Origin: Tolypeutes matacus | Lineage: Eukaryota > Chordata > Mammalia > Cingulata > Chlamyphoridae | Reading direction: 5' to 3' | Length of the DNA: 64,000 nucleotides | NCBI GenBank assembly: GCA_026826555.1 | Contig: JAKSZT010053887.1 | Coordinates: 66,515,326 to 66,579,325 of the forward strand | Shown: positions 37,331-48,090 of the stretch, one piece after another | Numbering within the stretch: the first letter of the stretch is position 1 | How the letters are laid out: the number at the start of each line of letters is the position of its first letter | Translations under genes and position numbers: made by a program | Notes under the pieces: model-generated | What the model was told of the DNA's origin: nothing | Databases searched by the model: none | Seen by the model: the letters and a program-made list of their open reading frames with translations, nothing else

Positions 37331-40012
37331 TTTGTAAGTGAAAAAAAATCAACAACAACAAGAGTAGAGTACAATTGAACAAGAAGAAATATTTCATGAT
37401 AATACTCGTGAAAATATAAAGAGGTAATGTGGGACAAAAAACAGCATAAAGAAGGGAGACAGAGGGATATGGGGGCAGAGAACATGTTTGCTATTAAAGC
37501 TAAGTTAGTATCTTTTTCAAATTAGTAGGTTATAGACTTAGCCCCAGGGTAATCACAAAGAAAGTATTTTAAAAATACACGAAACAAAAATGAGAAAGAG
37601 ATCAGTCAAATAAATCACAAAAGATCATCTGTATAGAAAAGGAGCCTGCAAAAAAGAAATGAGAGACAAAAAAGATATGACATATAAAAACCAAAGGACA
37701 AAATGATTGAAATAAGTACTGTCTTTAGAGTAATAACACTGAATGTTAACAGAGTAACTCCCCAATCAAAAGACACAGATTGGCAGAATGGGTTAAAAAA
37801 CATGATCCAACTACATGTTGTTTACAAGAGACTCACCTTAGTCTCAAAGATACAAATAGGTTGAAAGTTGAAGGATGAAAACAGATAAACACTACAAATA
37901 ATAACCAAAAAAGAGCTTGGATAGCTCCACCAGTATTGGACAAAATATACTTTAAGTCAAAGTTGTTATAAGAGACAAAGAAAGACACTATCTATTAATA
38001 AAAGGCTCAAACCAGCAAGAAGAAATAACAATCATAAATATTTATGCACACAAACACTGCCACAAAATATATGAGGCAAACAGTGGCAAAACTTAAGGGA
38101 GAAATAGATACTTTCACAATAATAGTTGGAGATTTCAATGCACTACTCTCACCAATGGATAGGATATCTAGAGGTAAAATCAGTAAGGAAAGAGAGAACT
38201 TGAATAAGACTATAAATGAACTAGATGTAACCGACATATACAGAACTTGTACCCTCAAAACAGCAGGATATGCATTCTTCTCAAGTACATATAGATCATT
38301 CTCCAGTAAGGACCACATGTTGGGTCACAAAACAGTTCACAAATTTAAAAAGATTGAAATTATACATAGCATCTTCTCTGAGCACAATGAAATGAAGCTG
38401 GAATAAGTAACCAGCAAAGAAGTGGAAAATCAAGAAATATATGGAAGTTAAATAACACACTTTTAAACAACCAATGAGTCAAAAAAGAAATTACAAAGGA
38501 AATTAGTAAATATCTTGAGACAAATGAAAATGAGAATACAACTTATCAAAACTTATGGTGGCAGTGAAGGCAGTGCTGAGAGTGAAATTTAAAGCCCTAA
38601 ATGCTTACATTAAAAAGGAAGAAAGAGCTAAAATCAAAGCTCTAACTGCACACTGGAGGAAGTAGTAAAAGAGCAACAAACTAAACCCAAAGCAATCTGA
38701 AGGAAAGAAATAACTAAATTTAGAGCAGAAATAAATGAAATAGAGAATAAGAAAAATAGCATTAATAAAAGCCAAAGTTGTTTCTTTGAAAAGATCAATA
38801 AAATTGACAAGCCTTTTGCTGGACAAAAAACAAAAGAGAAAGTGCAAATAAATAAAATCAGAAATGAGAGGGGGTCATTACTACTAATGACACAGAAATA
38901 AAAATGATCATAAGAGGATACTGTGAACAATTATATGCCAGCAAATTGGACAATTTAGAGGAAATGAACAAATTCCTAGACACATACAAAAATCTACACT
39001 GAGTCTAGAAGAATTTTAATATTTTAACAGACCAATCATAATTAAACAGACTGAATCAATCATCAGAAACCTTCTAACAAAAAAAAAAAACCTAGGACAA
39101 AAAAAAAATGTTCCAAGAAGAATATCAATCCTTCTCAAAATCTTCCAAAAAATTAAAGAGACAGAACATTACCTAACTCATTCTATGAGGCTAACATTAC
39201 CCTAATTCTAAAGCCCAATAATAATACTACAAGAAAAGAAAATTGTAGGCCAATTTCTCTTGTGAATGTACATGAAAATTTCTCAAAATAATACTAGCAA
39301 ATTAAATGCAACAACACATTTAAAAAATTATACACCATGATCAAGTGAAATTTACCCCAGGTATGCAAAGGTGTTTCAACATAGGAAAATAAATTAATGT
39401 AATATACCATATTAAAAAATGAAGGGAAAAAACCCTACATGATCATCTCAATTGACACAGAAAAGGCATTTGACAAAATCCTCTATCTTTTCTTGATAAA
39501 AACACTTAGAAAAACAGGAAACTTCCTCAACATGATAACAGGCATATATGAAATCCCACATCTAACCTTTAAGATATGGAAAAAGACAAGGATGCCCATT
39601 TCACCACTGTTATTCAACATTGTACTGGAAGTTCTAGCCAGAGCATTCAGGCAAGTACAAGAAATAAAAGTCATCCACATTGAAAAGGGAGAAGTAAAAC
39701 TTCAACTATTTTCATCTGACATAATCCTTTATATAGAAAGTCCTGAAAAATCTACAACAAAGTTACTAGGTGTAATAAGTGTCACTCCCCAAAAAGTTAG
39801 TAGTGTGTCTATATATTTTGAAAGAGCAATATGAGGAGGAAATCAAGAAAACATTTCCCATTTACTAGAGCAAATAAAAGAATCAAACACCTAGGAATAA
39901 ATTTAACCAAGGATGTAAAGGATATATACATGGAAATCTACAAAACTTTTCTTAAAAAATTCAAAGAAGATCTAAATAAATGTAGTCATTTATGCTCAAG
40001 GATTGGAAGACT

Positions 40013-40175
40013 TGGGAAGCGGCTGTGGCTCAATTAGTAGGGCTCCCGTTTACCATATGGGAGGCCCCGGGTTCGGTTCCCGGGGCCTCCTGGTGAAGGC
40101 AAACCCGCCCGCGCGGCATGGTTAGCTGACCCAGCGAGCACAAGCAGCAAGGGGGGATAAATGGATAAATAAATA

Positions 40176-40204
<29 letters not shown>
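40013..40204 (+). mobile_element. DAS-SINE, full length, with 15 bp target duplication
   Basis: Pol III A box (TGGCTCAATTAG, 40026-40037) and B box (GGTTCGGTTCC, 40070-40080) in a tRNA-Ala-like head, an unrelated body ('ggcaaacccgcccgcgcgg', 'gctgacccagcgagcacaagcagc'), and an (A)-rich tail with GATAAATGGATAAATAAATAAA before 26 A's. Flanks AAGGATTGGAAGACT at 39998-40012 and 40205-40219 are identical, so the insertion is recent. It lies in ORF2 of the L1. Internal promoter boxes look good, but there is no sign of a downstream poly(T) terminator. Confidence 0.95.
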
Positions 40205-40206
<2 letters not shown>

Positions 40207-40497
40207 GGATTGGAAGACTAAATATTGTCATGATGTCAATTCTACCCAAAATGATTTATAGATTCAGCAAAATCCTAATAAAAATTCCAATAGCCTACTT
40301 TGCAGAAATGGAAAAGCAAATCACCACCTTTGTTTCAAAGAATAAGAGGCCCCAAAACCATCTGGAATAAGAACAAAGGTGGAGTACTCACACTTCCTGA
40401 TTTTAAAACTTATTACAAAGCTACCGTTGTCAAAACAACCTAGTACTGGCACAAGGATAGATTTATGGACCAATGGAATCAAATTGGTCACATCTAT

Positions 40498-40549
40498 GAC
40501 CAATTGTTTTGTGTTTTTTTTTTTTTTTTTTTTTTTTTTTGACCAATTG
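40498..40549 (-). mobile_element. Poly(A)-only retroinsertion in L1 ORF2
   Basis: GACCAATTG at 40498-40506 is repeated at 40541-40549 around a 34-base tract that, on the minus strand, is a poly(A) with a short CACAAAA end. The L1 text continues normally on both sides. It looks like an insertion in which only the tail was copied. Confidence 0.65.
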
Positions 40550-42240
40550 ATTTTTGGCAAGGCTTCCAAGGCCACTCAATTGGGCAAGAATACTCTCTTC
40601 AAAAAAAAAATGATACTGGTAGGACTGGATCTCCACGTGCAAAAGGATGAAGGAGGGCCCCCTCTCTCACAATGTATACAGAAATTAACTCAAAATGGAT
40701 CAAAGGCCTAAATATAAGAACAAGGATTATAAAACTCCAAGAAGAATATGTAGGAAGCATCTTCAGAATATTGTGTTAGACAATATTATTTTAGACTTCA
40801 AATCCAAAGTAGAAGCAACAAAAGAAAAAAATAAGTAAATGGGAACTCCTAGGAAAATATAGGGAAGCACCTTTCAAACTTTGTTAGGCAGTGGTTTCTT
40901 AGAATTCACATTCAAAGCACAAGCAACAAAAGAAAACAGATAAATGGGACCTTATCAAAATAAAAAAAAACCTCTTTGTTCCTCAAAGGACTTTATCATG
41001 GAAGTAAAAGGGACAACTACACATGGGAGAAAATATTTGGAAATCACATATCCAATAAAAGATTAATATCCAGTATATAGAAGGCAATCCTTCAAGTTAA
41101 CAACAAAAAGACAAACAACCCAATTAAAAAATGGGGAAAAGACTTGAACAAACATCTCTCCAAAGAAGATATACAAATGTCCAGAAAGCACATGAAAAGA
41201 TGACCAACATCATGAGTCAGCAGGGAAATGCAAATCAAAGCCACAATGAGATACTGTTTCCCATCCATTAGAATGGCTGCTATTAAAAGAAAACAAAACA
41301 AAACAAAATTAAAAAAAGGAAAATAACATGTCTTGGAGAGAACGTGGAGAAATAGGAACACACCTTCATTGCTGGTGGCTACGAAAAATGATGCAGCTTC
41401 TGTGGAAGACAGTTTGGTGGTTCCTCAGAAAGCTAACCATAGAACTGCCATATGACCCAACAATCCCACTACTAGGTATGTACCCAAACTAATTTAAAGC
41501 AGTTTCTCAAACAGATATGTGCACACTGATGTTCATAGCCGAATTTTCACAATTGTCAAAAGATAGAAGCAACCCAAGTTTTCATCAATTGATGAATGGA
41601 TAAATAAAATGTGATATATGCATATAATGGGATACTATTTAGCTATAAGAAGGAATAAAATCCTCATGCATGTGACAACATGGATGAACCTGGAACATCA
41701 TGTTGAGTGAAATAATCTAGACATAAAATGACAAATAGTGTATGATTTCACTGTTTTGAAACAATTAGAATAAGAAAGCTCATAAAGTCAGAATCTATAA
41801 TATAGTTTACCAAGGAATGGAGTGGGGAATGGGAGTAAAATGTATAGAGTTCAAATTTGGAATAATAGAAGTGCTTTGGTAATAGATGATGGTGATGGTA
41901 GCACAAAATTGTGAACTCAGGTAACAGCACTGCCAATTAACACATACCTGAATATGACTAAAATGGGAAATGTTAGATTGTATATAAGATGACAGAATAA
42001 AAAAAATTTAAAAAGCAATGGAACTACTCAAACAGTGAACCCTAAATTAAACCATGGACTTTAATTATAAAAATATGTTATCATCAATTGTAATAAATGT
42101 TCCACACCAATGCAAGGTGTTGGTGGTGGGGTGGTATATGGGAATCCTGTATTTTATACATGATTGTTCTATAAACTCACAACTTTTCTCTTGAAGGGGT
42201 AAGTATAAAAGGTAAAAAATAGAAAAAAGAGAAAAAACAA

Positions 42241-43960
42241 AAAACTATATATTATAGGTTTACATTATGCAACATAATTTGAAATACAAATTATATTTAT
42301 GTAGATATTCTCTAGAAACAATTTTGTCATATAGAATAAAATTACACATACAGTATGAATATAGATTCTTTAATACTATCTTATATTGTAGAATCTTACA
42401 TATTAAAAGTTGTTTTTAAATTTTATTTTGAAAAGAATGTTTTCTTGCCTCTGTGCAACTTTTTATTTTAGGGGTTGTTGAGTGACTTGCAGCTCTCTGA
42501 CACTTACTTATACTGTGGGCAAGTCATGGGTGTAGAGTTACATAGGAAAGACCAGAAAACTTCAATAATCATGAGAATCAGACACAGGAGTAGCTTTTAC
42601 TTGTGGCTTTTTAGATGACAATTTCAGAGTGTTGTAGTAATATTTCCCTTCTAAAATTGTATCTAAATTTCATAATTGGATTTCAATGTGTCTGCATATC
42701 AACATTCCATTCTCAAAAACTCCTGTCCTCATAAGATATATTTAGTGCCTTGCTTTTGATTTATAAGAAATCTATTTACTATGTATTTAATAAGAATTAG
42801 CTCCAATATATTAAAATAGCTAAGTCATATTTACGTACATGATGAAATGACTGTGGAGCCCTTGACCATAATATAGTTATTGCTTTGCTCTTTATTTATA
42901 TCAAATCTATTTATTATGTATTTAATAAGAATTAGCTCTCATATGTTAGAGTAGCTAAATCATATTCATGTACATGCTTAAATGACTGTGGAACTATTGA
43001 CCATGAATTAACCAAGTAATAAGGCACAGCCCATCTCCTACTACACAGAATTAAAGAGCTGTATACCTGCTTTCTCAGGCATGCCACCTGCAACAGTGTT
43101 GGTATAAGACCTGGGCCTCACTAATCACACTTATCATGGTTAGAAATTCAAAAAGCAATGAATACAGACACAATTCTGATGAAAGTTGCCTAAAGGAATG
43201 AAGCTATGTATCTACTGGCAATGAATTTAGCAAAAGCTTTAGTGTCCAGAGCTGGTGGTTTCAGAGGTGTCCTTTGCAGCATCTGAATTCAAACACAGAA
43301 GTGTTTATGCAATTGTTGGATATAACTTTTGAGTTGTTCTTAGTTACAAAATTGATTCTAGAGTTCTAATAAATTTTTATGACCTACAGAATTTTATTTT
43401 ATTGAATGTCCCTTTTCCTTAAATTAATCAAAGTTGATATCTGATGTTTTCAATTAAGAATCCTGACTGATATAGAGAACAATTCAATTAAAATGCTTAA
43501 AATACTATGTGTCCCAAAATTGAAAATTTCCATAAAACACTTTTATATCATTGATTAGATATATAAGTGTGTGTTGTACACTTATTATATGCAATTCTCT
43601 AGATAGATATTGCAATTTTTGGAGTATCTTGCATTTCCCAATTCATTATAGCTAGTTTTTGTTTTTAATTAGATTACTCACAGCTGGAAAGCTTTTATTC
43701 ATTTGGCTCCGTAAATGAACCATTTTTCTTCAAGTCAGCGCTTTACAAGAAAATATTAAAAAAAATTTTTCCTATACCTGATTATTTCATTATCATTATA
43801 TTTATGTATATTTGTCATTATTATCCTGCATATATATGTCTACATCTATAAATCTATATTTCTATTTCCAGTTCTACATAAGCACAAGAAAGGAAAGACA
43901 TGATAACTGCACACTAATTAAATATTTTTCAACTCATGTATCTTGAAGGAAGAATTTTCC
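42241..43960. other. Unassigned sequence including a tandem duplication
   Basis: No gene recognised. Contains the 130 bp tandem duplication entered separately (42750-43010). Confidence 0.5.
42750..43010. repeat. Diverged 130 bp tandem duplication
   Basis: Two copies: 42750-42879 and 42880-43010. Both contain AATCTATTTA, TATGTATTTAATAAGAATTAGCTC, GTACATG, AAATGACTGTGGA and TTGACCAT in the same order and spacing, with roughly one difference per six to eight bases by eye. Neither half resembles a known transposon. It is an old local duplication. Confidence 0.8.
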
Positions 43961-44650
43961 AGACAATGTCACTACTCTATATAGTTTTTTTCTCTCCATG
44001 CCTGAGGCCACAGTTGCCCTATAAAAAGCACCTGAAATACTCTTTTAGTCTTAGGTTTTGTCCACAGTCTGCATTTAAGCATCAGATGCTCTTTTCATTC
44101 GTGCCTCCCGTTTTACTTATTTTATAATTAGATTTTAAATTTGTCCCTCTGTTCCCTCTCTCCGTCCCTGCTTCCGTCCCTCCCTTCCCCCTCCCTCCTC
44201 GCCCCCCTCCCTTGCGGTTTGTGCAGGAAAACTTGGGTTGCAAGGTTTTACTGTTCTTAACTGTGGTCTACCACAGTTAAGATGCTTAACTTTCACTCGC
44301 TCCACACATTACCAGGAAATGCAACCTGTAAGTAGCAGGCTACCTCTATCTGACCTTGAAGCAAGCTCCCTGCACGCTGCAGTGTGCCTGAGCCTCATTC
44401 TGTGGGCTCCAGGCTGTCTGGGAGAGGAGGTAATCTGACAAGAATAACTTAATAGCCAGAGGCATCCTGCACACCAAGTACATAGTTGCCAGGACAGCAG
44501 AAATGCTAAGTTTACCGTAAGGGATGAGCAGCTTTTTAAAAAGTGTCTAGCTGCAGGGAATTAAAACTTACAGATGGTAGAACTGCTGCTAATCTGCGTC
44601 CAGAAACTCCACCTTCAATTCTCCAAGACACTGTCCCATTCTGAGCAACT
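43961..44650. promoter_or_regulatory. GC-richer non-repetitive island, candidate regulatory or exonic element
   Basis: In an AT-rich region this stretch has a nearly pure pyrimidine tract (44142-44215, CCCTCC/CCGTCC repeats), a perfect 12 bp inverted repeat CTTAACTGTGGT/ACCACAGTTAAG at 44256-44281 with a CT spacer, and a consensus-like splice donor (CCT then GTAAGTAG, about 44329). The inverted repeat contains RUNX-type TGTGGT and MYB-type TAACTG motifs on both strands. None of it looks like a transposon. Function is an inference; it could be a first exon of an unseen transcript. Confidence 0.3.
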
Positions 44651-45294
44651 TTCAACTTAAATTCAAGAGGCAAATTTCTCCCCTTACCCAACCTACCTCC
44701 TTCCTACTCTTAGATGATGTGTAAGGCGTTCTTAATTCTTACTGTTCAAATTATAGTTACAGACTAAAGCTGATTTAAAAATAGAGTATGTAGTTTAGCT
44801 TGAAAAATAAAAGAAATAGTTTCAGAAGACATAGAACTATTTATTCTCTCACCCACATTTGTGCCAAATTGTGCAAATAATTATACCTGCCTAGGCTTCA
44901 GGATATTCTTCTAAAAATTCATTGTATAAAATGTTCTGTGAAAGCAAGAGTTACAGTACCTTGCTATAATAAAGAGCTTCTTCAAAATGCTCTAAAATCA
45001 AAAATATAGTAATGTACTATGATCTCACCATCTGGAGCTCTGACTCCTGGCAATTTGAAACAAAGGCACTGCTCCAAGCTCAGAGACTAGTTTACTAAGG
45101 TTCTGGGAAGGAAATAGAGACTACAGATGTCACAGAGACCATACATTTTACTTCTTTCATGAAGGACACACTGCAACTATCATCAGACCTAGAAATGAGA
45201 ACAAAGGTGAAATAATTTTATTTCTCAGCAAAACCAGATAAATATTAAAGTATTAAAGGGAGATCAGCAATACATCATCTCTCTTTTTTTCCAT
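44651..45294. other. Unassigned sequence
   Basis: No gene or repeat recognised; a short region around 45030-45180 is slightly GC-richer. Confidence 0.5.
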
Positions 45295-46400
45295 ACTAAT
45301 ATCAATAGTTTATTGACCTTTTGTCACTGATTTATAGTCGCCTCGGCATGTATATCAAGTTTCTATAAACCTGTGGATTTGTTGTCTCTGGGTTCTTTAT
45401 TCTGTACCATTGTTCTATTTCTGTGCATGTATTCCAAAATAGAATTGTTTTAATTACTAAGCTTTCAAGTATGTCTTGAAATCTGATAAGGAAAGTTCCA
45501 TACCTTAATCTCTGAAATCAGCTTGTCTATTCTTTTCATATGAAATTTAGTACTAACTTCTTAAAAGAAGTTCCATTAAAGAGAAAACTCATTCGTCATT
45601 TTTAATAAAAATTTCCTTGAATTTATAGATTATACAGGGAAAAATTGACATCTTGATTTGTTCATGTATATTTTGTCTTTAAAAATGTTTTACAATTTTC
45701 TACATAAAGATCTTTCACATCTTTGGATAGATTTATCTTTCGTACATTATAATTAAAAAATTCTATTTTAATGATATATTATCAATTATTATAAAAGGTA
45801 ATAATATTTCCAATTATTATTGAAAACTATCACTTTTTTTAATGCCGATTTGGTATCCAGTTCACTTGTTCATAAAAATGCTAATTTATTTTTAAAATTT
45901 ATCATTGATTTTACATGTATTTTTCCATGTAAGCCATACCATTACGTAAAAATTAAATGTTTTCTCTTCTTTTTGTCTGTCTTTAAATTCTGTTCTTTTA
46001 TTGTCTTATTTCACTGCTCAGGAAAATATGTAATAGAAATAGTGAAATTAGGTCATTCATGTTTTACTCCTAAATGTAATGGGAATCATCCTATAGGAGT
46101 ACCATTATAAATGATGTTTGTTGAATATATCACTAGATGACCTTTATTATGTTAATGGAATTCCTTTCTGTTCATTATTTGTTAAAGAGCTGTTAGTTTT
46201 ATATCATGAATGAGTGTTGAATTATATTAGGTGCTTTTCTGCTTCTATTGAGATTTATTTTTTAAATCTATTAGTTTGATGAATTACACTGTCATATTTC
46301 TTAGTTGACTCATCCTTCCATGCCATGTTACATTGTTTCTTCTCTTGTGACTCTGTTTTCTGAACTATTATGTAAGTTGTGTGTATCTGATTAGTAAATG
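45295..46400 (-). mobile_element. Very old L1 ORF2 fragment, antisense
   Basis: Heavily diverged antisense ORF2 text in order: 'tctctgggttctttattctgtaccattgttctatttctg', 'attactaagctttcaagtatgtcttgaaatc', 'ttccttgaatttatagattata', 'tgttcataaaaatgc', 'tgcttttctgcttctattgagat', 'gatgaattacactgtcatatttc'. A 96-codon plus frame here is antisense noise. More decayed than the other L1s. Confidence 0.6.
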
Positions 46401-46411
46401 AGATTGATCTA

Positions 46412-46475
46412 TCTATTTATCTATCTCTCTATCCATTTGTCATCTATCTATTATCTATATCTATCAGCTATCCAT
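46412..46475 (+). repeat. (TCTA)n microsatellite, degenerate
   Basis: About 60 bases of TCTA/TATC-type tetranucleotides with interruptions. Confidence 0.85.
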
Positions 46476-46570
46476 TACTGACCCTGTCAGGCTAGGATCA
46501 TCAGGAACAAATGTGTAGCCTGACAAAGTCAGGTTCATTGACTCTTAACAAGAGAAACCACACACTAGAC

Positions 46571-46766
46571 CAGGGTTTCTTAACAAGGGGTCCATGAGCT
46601 TGAATTGAAATTCATAAAAAACACATTATTCCTATGGGGACATGTTGGTGCAGGTGTGATATATTTATTAAGTGATATACAGTATAGTGTGGACTTAGTA
46701 AGGGGCCTATGGTTTTCACCTGACTGGCAAAGAGGTATATGGAACAAAACAGGTTAAGAACCCCTG
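46571..46766 (+). mobile_element. Short hAT-type DNA transposon with 8 bp target duplication
   Basis: 196 bp. Terminal inverted repeats: CAGGGTTTCTTAAC at the left and, reverse complemented, CAGGGGTTCTTAACCTG at the right. Flanks CACTAGAC (46563-46570) and CACTAGAG (46767-46774) are an 8 bp duplication with one change, the hAT signature. It is too short to code for a transposase, so it was mobilised by another element. Strand is arbitrary. A 68-codon minus frame across it is not a gene. Confidence 0.85.
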
Positions 46767-46794
46767 CACTAGAGCAACTATGGGGTATCTCACC

Positions 46795-46815
46795 AAAAAA
46801 AAAAAAAAAAAAAAA
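46795..46815 (+). repeat. Poly(A) tract
   Basis: Run of A's of about 21 bases, 20 bases after the hAT element; no retroelement body is attached. Confidence 0.8.
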
Positions 46816-47340
46816 CAAACAGAAATAATGTGGTTATAATGGGATTTGGGCAAGTATCTGGGGTTTAGGTAAGTTTTAAAAGTAGTCTTTTGATAGACTT
46901 GGCTCAGAACAAAGTAAGGCTGTAAGTAAAGGAATCAATCTCAAGTCTGCTCTGCAAAATGAATTCAGGCTTCTATTTCTTTCGAAACTACAAAGGTACA
47001 ATCAATGTGAGATGCTATATTCAGAAACCCCTTATCTAACACTCCATCTGGATTAGAAATCAAGGATGCTTCTCTGTGTCAAAGTCAATTAGAATTTTCA
47101 AGCAATAGTGGGAAGTACATTATTAGTGATTTAATTTCAAACAACAGTTTCTGGGTCGATCATTTTGGAGATGAACAAAGTTATCATAATGAATAAGAAA
47201 GCAGTAGTCACTCAAGGAAGACTACTTTATGGCTACAGAATGATCTTGGGAAAAATATTGTTTCTTGTTAACATTCAGCTGCCTTCACCTGTGTCTATCA
47301 TCTAAGCCAATGAATAGAAGAACAGATTTTTTTGTTCTCA
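46816..47340. other. Unassigned sequence
   Basis: No gene or repeat recognised. Confidence 0.5.
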
Positions 47341-47357
47341 ATTGGAACTAATTTTTA

Positions 47358-47393
47358 CTTTCTCTCTCTCTCTCCATATTTTATATATATATA

Positions 47394-47428
<35 letters not shown>

Positions 47429-47432
47429 AACA
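47358..47432. repeat. Compound microsatellite (CT)n/(AT)n/(CA)n
   Basis: CT repeats at about 47360-47376, then AT repeats, then CA repeats up to about 47428. Confidence 0.9.
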
Positions 47433-47525
47433 TACACATATTTCTTCATATATAATTTTTTTTTGTTCAACCTGCACTTTATTTTTATGAAAGAAAATAA
47501 GTGACAAGAAAACATGTTAATATTA

Positions 47526-47715
47526 TTATTATTATTTTTTTTTTTAAGATTTTATTTATTTATTCATTTATACCCCCCTTGCTGCTTGTGCTCGCTGGGT
47601 CAGCTAACCACGCCGTGCGGGCGGGCTTGCCTTCACCAGGAGGCCCCGGGAACCGAACCCGGGGCCTCCCATATGGTAAACGGGAGCCCTACTGATTGAG
47701 CCACAGCCGCTTCCC
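47526..47715 (-). mobile_element. DAS-SINE, full length, with perfect 15 bp target duplication
   Basis: Same SINE as 40013-40204, inverted: tail side T-rich (47526-47570), body 'gctgcttgtgctcgctgggtcagc', and head with the B box (plus text GGAACCGAACC). AACATGTTAATATTA occurs at 47511-47525 and again at 47716-47730 without a mismatch, so it is a recent insertion. Two 61-64-codon plus frames (47501-47699) are antisense to the SINE. Confidence 0.95.
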
Positions 47716-47899
47716 AACATGTTAATATTAGATATTCATTTTAGAAACCATCTTCTAGGGAACAAACTCAAGTTACTAAAGACTTCATCTAAGTAGTTTA
47801 TCTGCTATCTATTTCTATTTCCATACTGAAAGCTAATGTTTTAACTAATTAGATTTTATGCTACTTAATGTCAAGTAAAGTAGTTTCTTCATATATAAT

Positions 47900-48090
47900 T
47901 TTAAAAAATATTTTAGTAACAAATGTATGACTCGAAATTTCCCATTTTAACTACATTCAAGTATACAGTTCAGTGGAATTTAATTATATTCACAATATTG
48001 TGCTACCATCACCAATATCCATTACCGCTATATTTTCATCACCTCAAACAGAAACAGTTCATCCATTAAGCTATTTTGTATTTATATATG
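47900..48090 (-). mobile_element. L1 3' end fragment, antisense
   Basis: Antisense 3'-end text: 'cccattttaactacattcaagtatacagttcagtggaatttaa', 'cacaatattgtgctaccatcacc', 'tcatcacctcaaacagaaac', 'ccattaag'. Short 5'-truncated copy, no coding part. Confidence 0.75.

Larger units (their letters stand above)
37640..41740 (+). pseudogene. L1 ORF2 relic (endonuclease and reverse transcriptase)
   Basis: ORF2p nicks DNA with an APE-like endonuclease and copies RNA by target-primed reverse transcription. Seen in order: the QETHL-type motif (CAA GAG ACT CAC, about 37826, catalytic Glu kept); the endonuclease GDFNALLSPMDR, IYRT and SKDHMLGH stretches in the 120-codon frame at 38044-38406; reverse transcriptase ISIDTEKAFDK at 39445 (catalytic Asp of motif A kept), PISPLLFNIVLEVLARA, and the FADD box altered to F-S-S-D (39709-39720). 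The C-terminus (GYYLAIRRNKIL, TTWMNLE) is near 41625-41700. Many frameshifts and stops; non-functional. Confidence 0.85.
35240..42240 (+). mobile_element. L1 LINE, nearly full, plus strand
   Basis: Presumed 5' UTR (35240-35928), ORF1 relic (35929-36520), a block of foreign repeats (36570-37335), inter-ORF text and ORF2 relic (37640-41740), and a 3' UTR ending in an A-rich tail at 42205-42244. It lies head to head with the L1 at 32332-35222. Later insertions: a SINE (40013-40204) and a poly(A)-only insertion (40507-40540). Frames are broken throughout, so no activity is expected. The 3' UTR has the block 'ccacaccaatgcaaggtgttggtggtgg' repeated in a stray copy at 37150. Confidence 0.85.

Noticed and set aside
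40013..40204. A tRNA gene
   Set aside because: The A and B boxes and TPsiC-like arm belong to a SINE with body, A-tail and target duplication; the acceptor stem and anticodon arm do not close as a tRNA.
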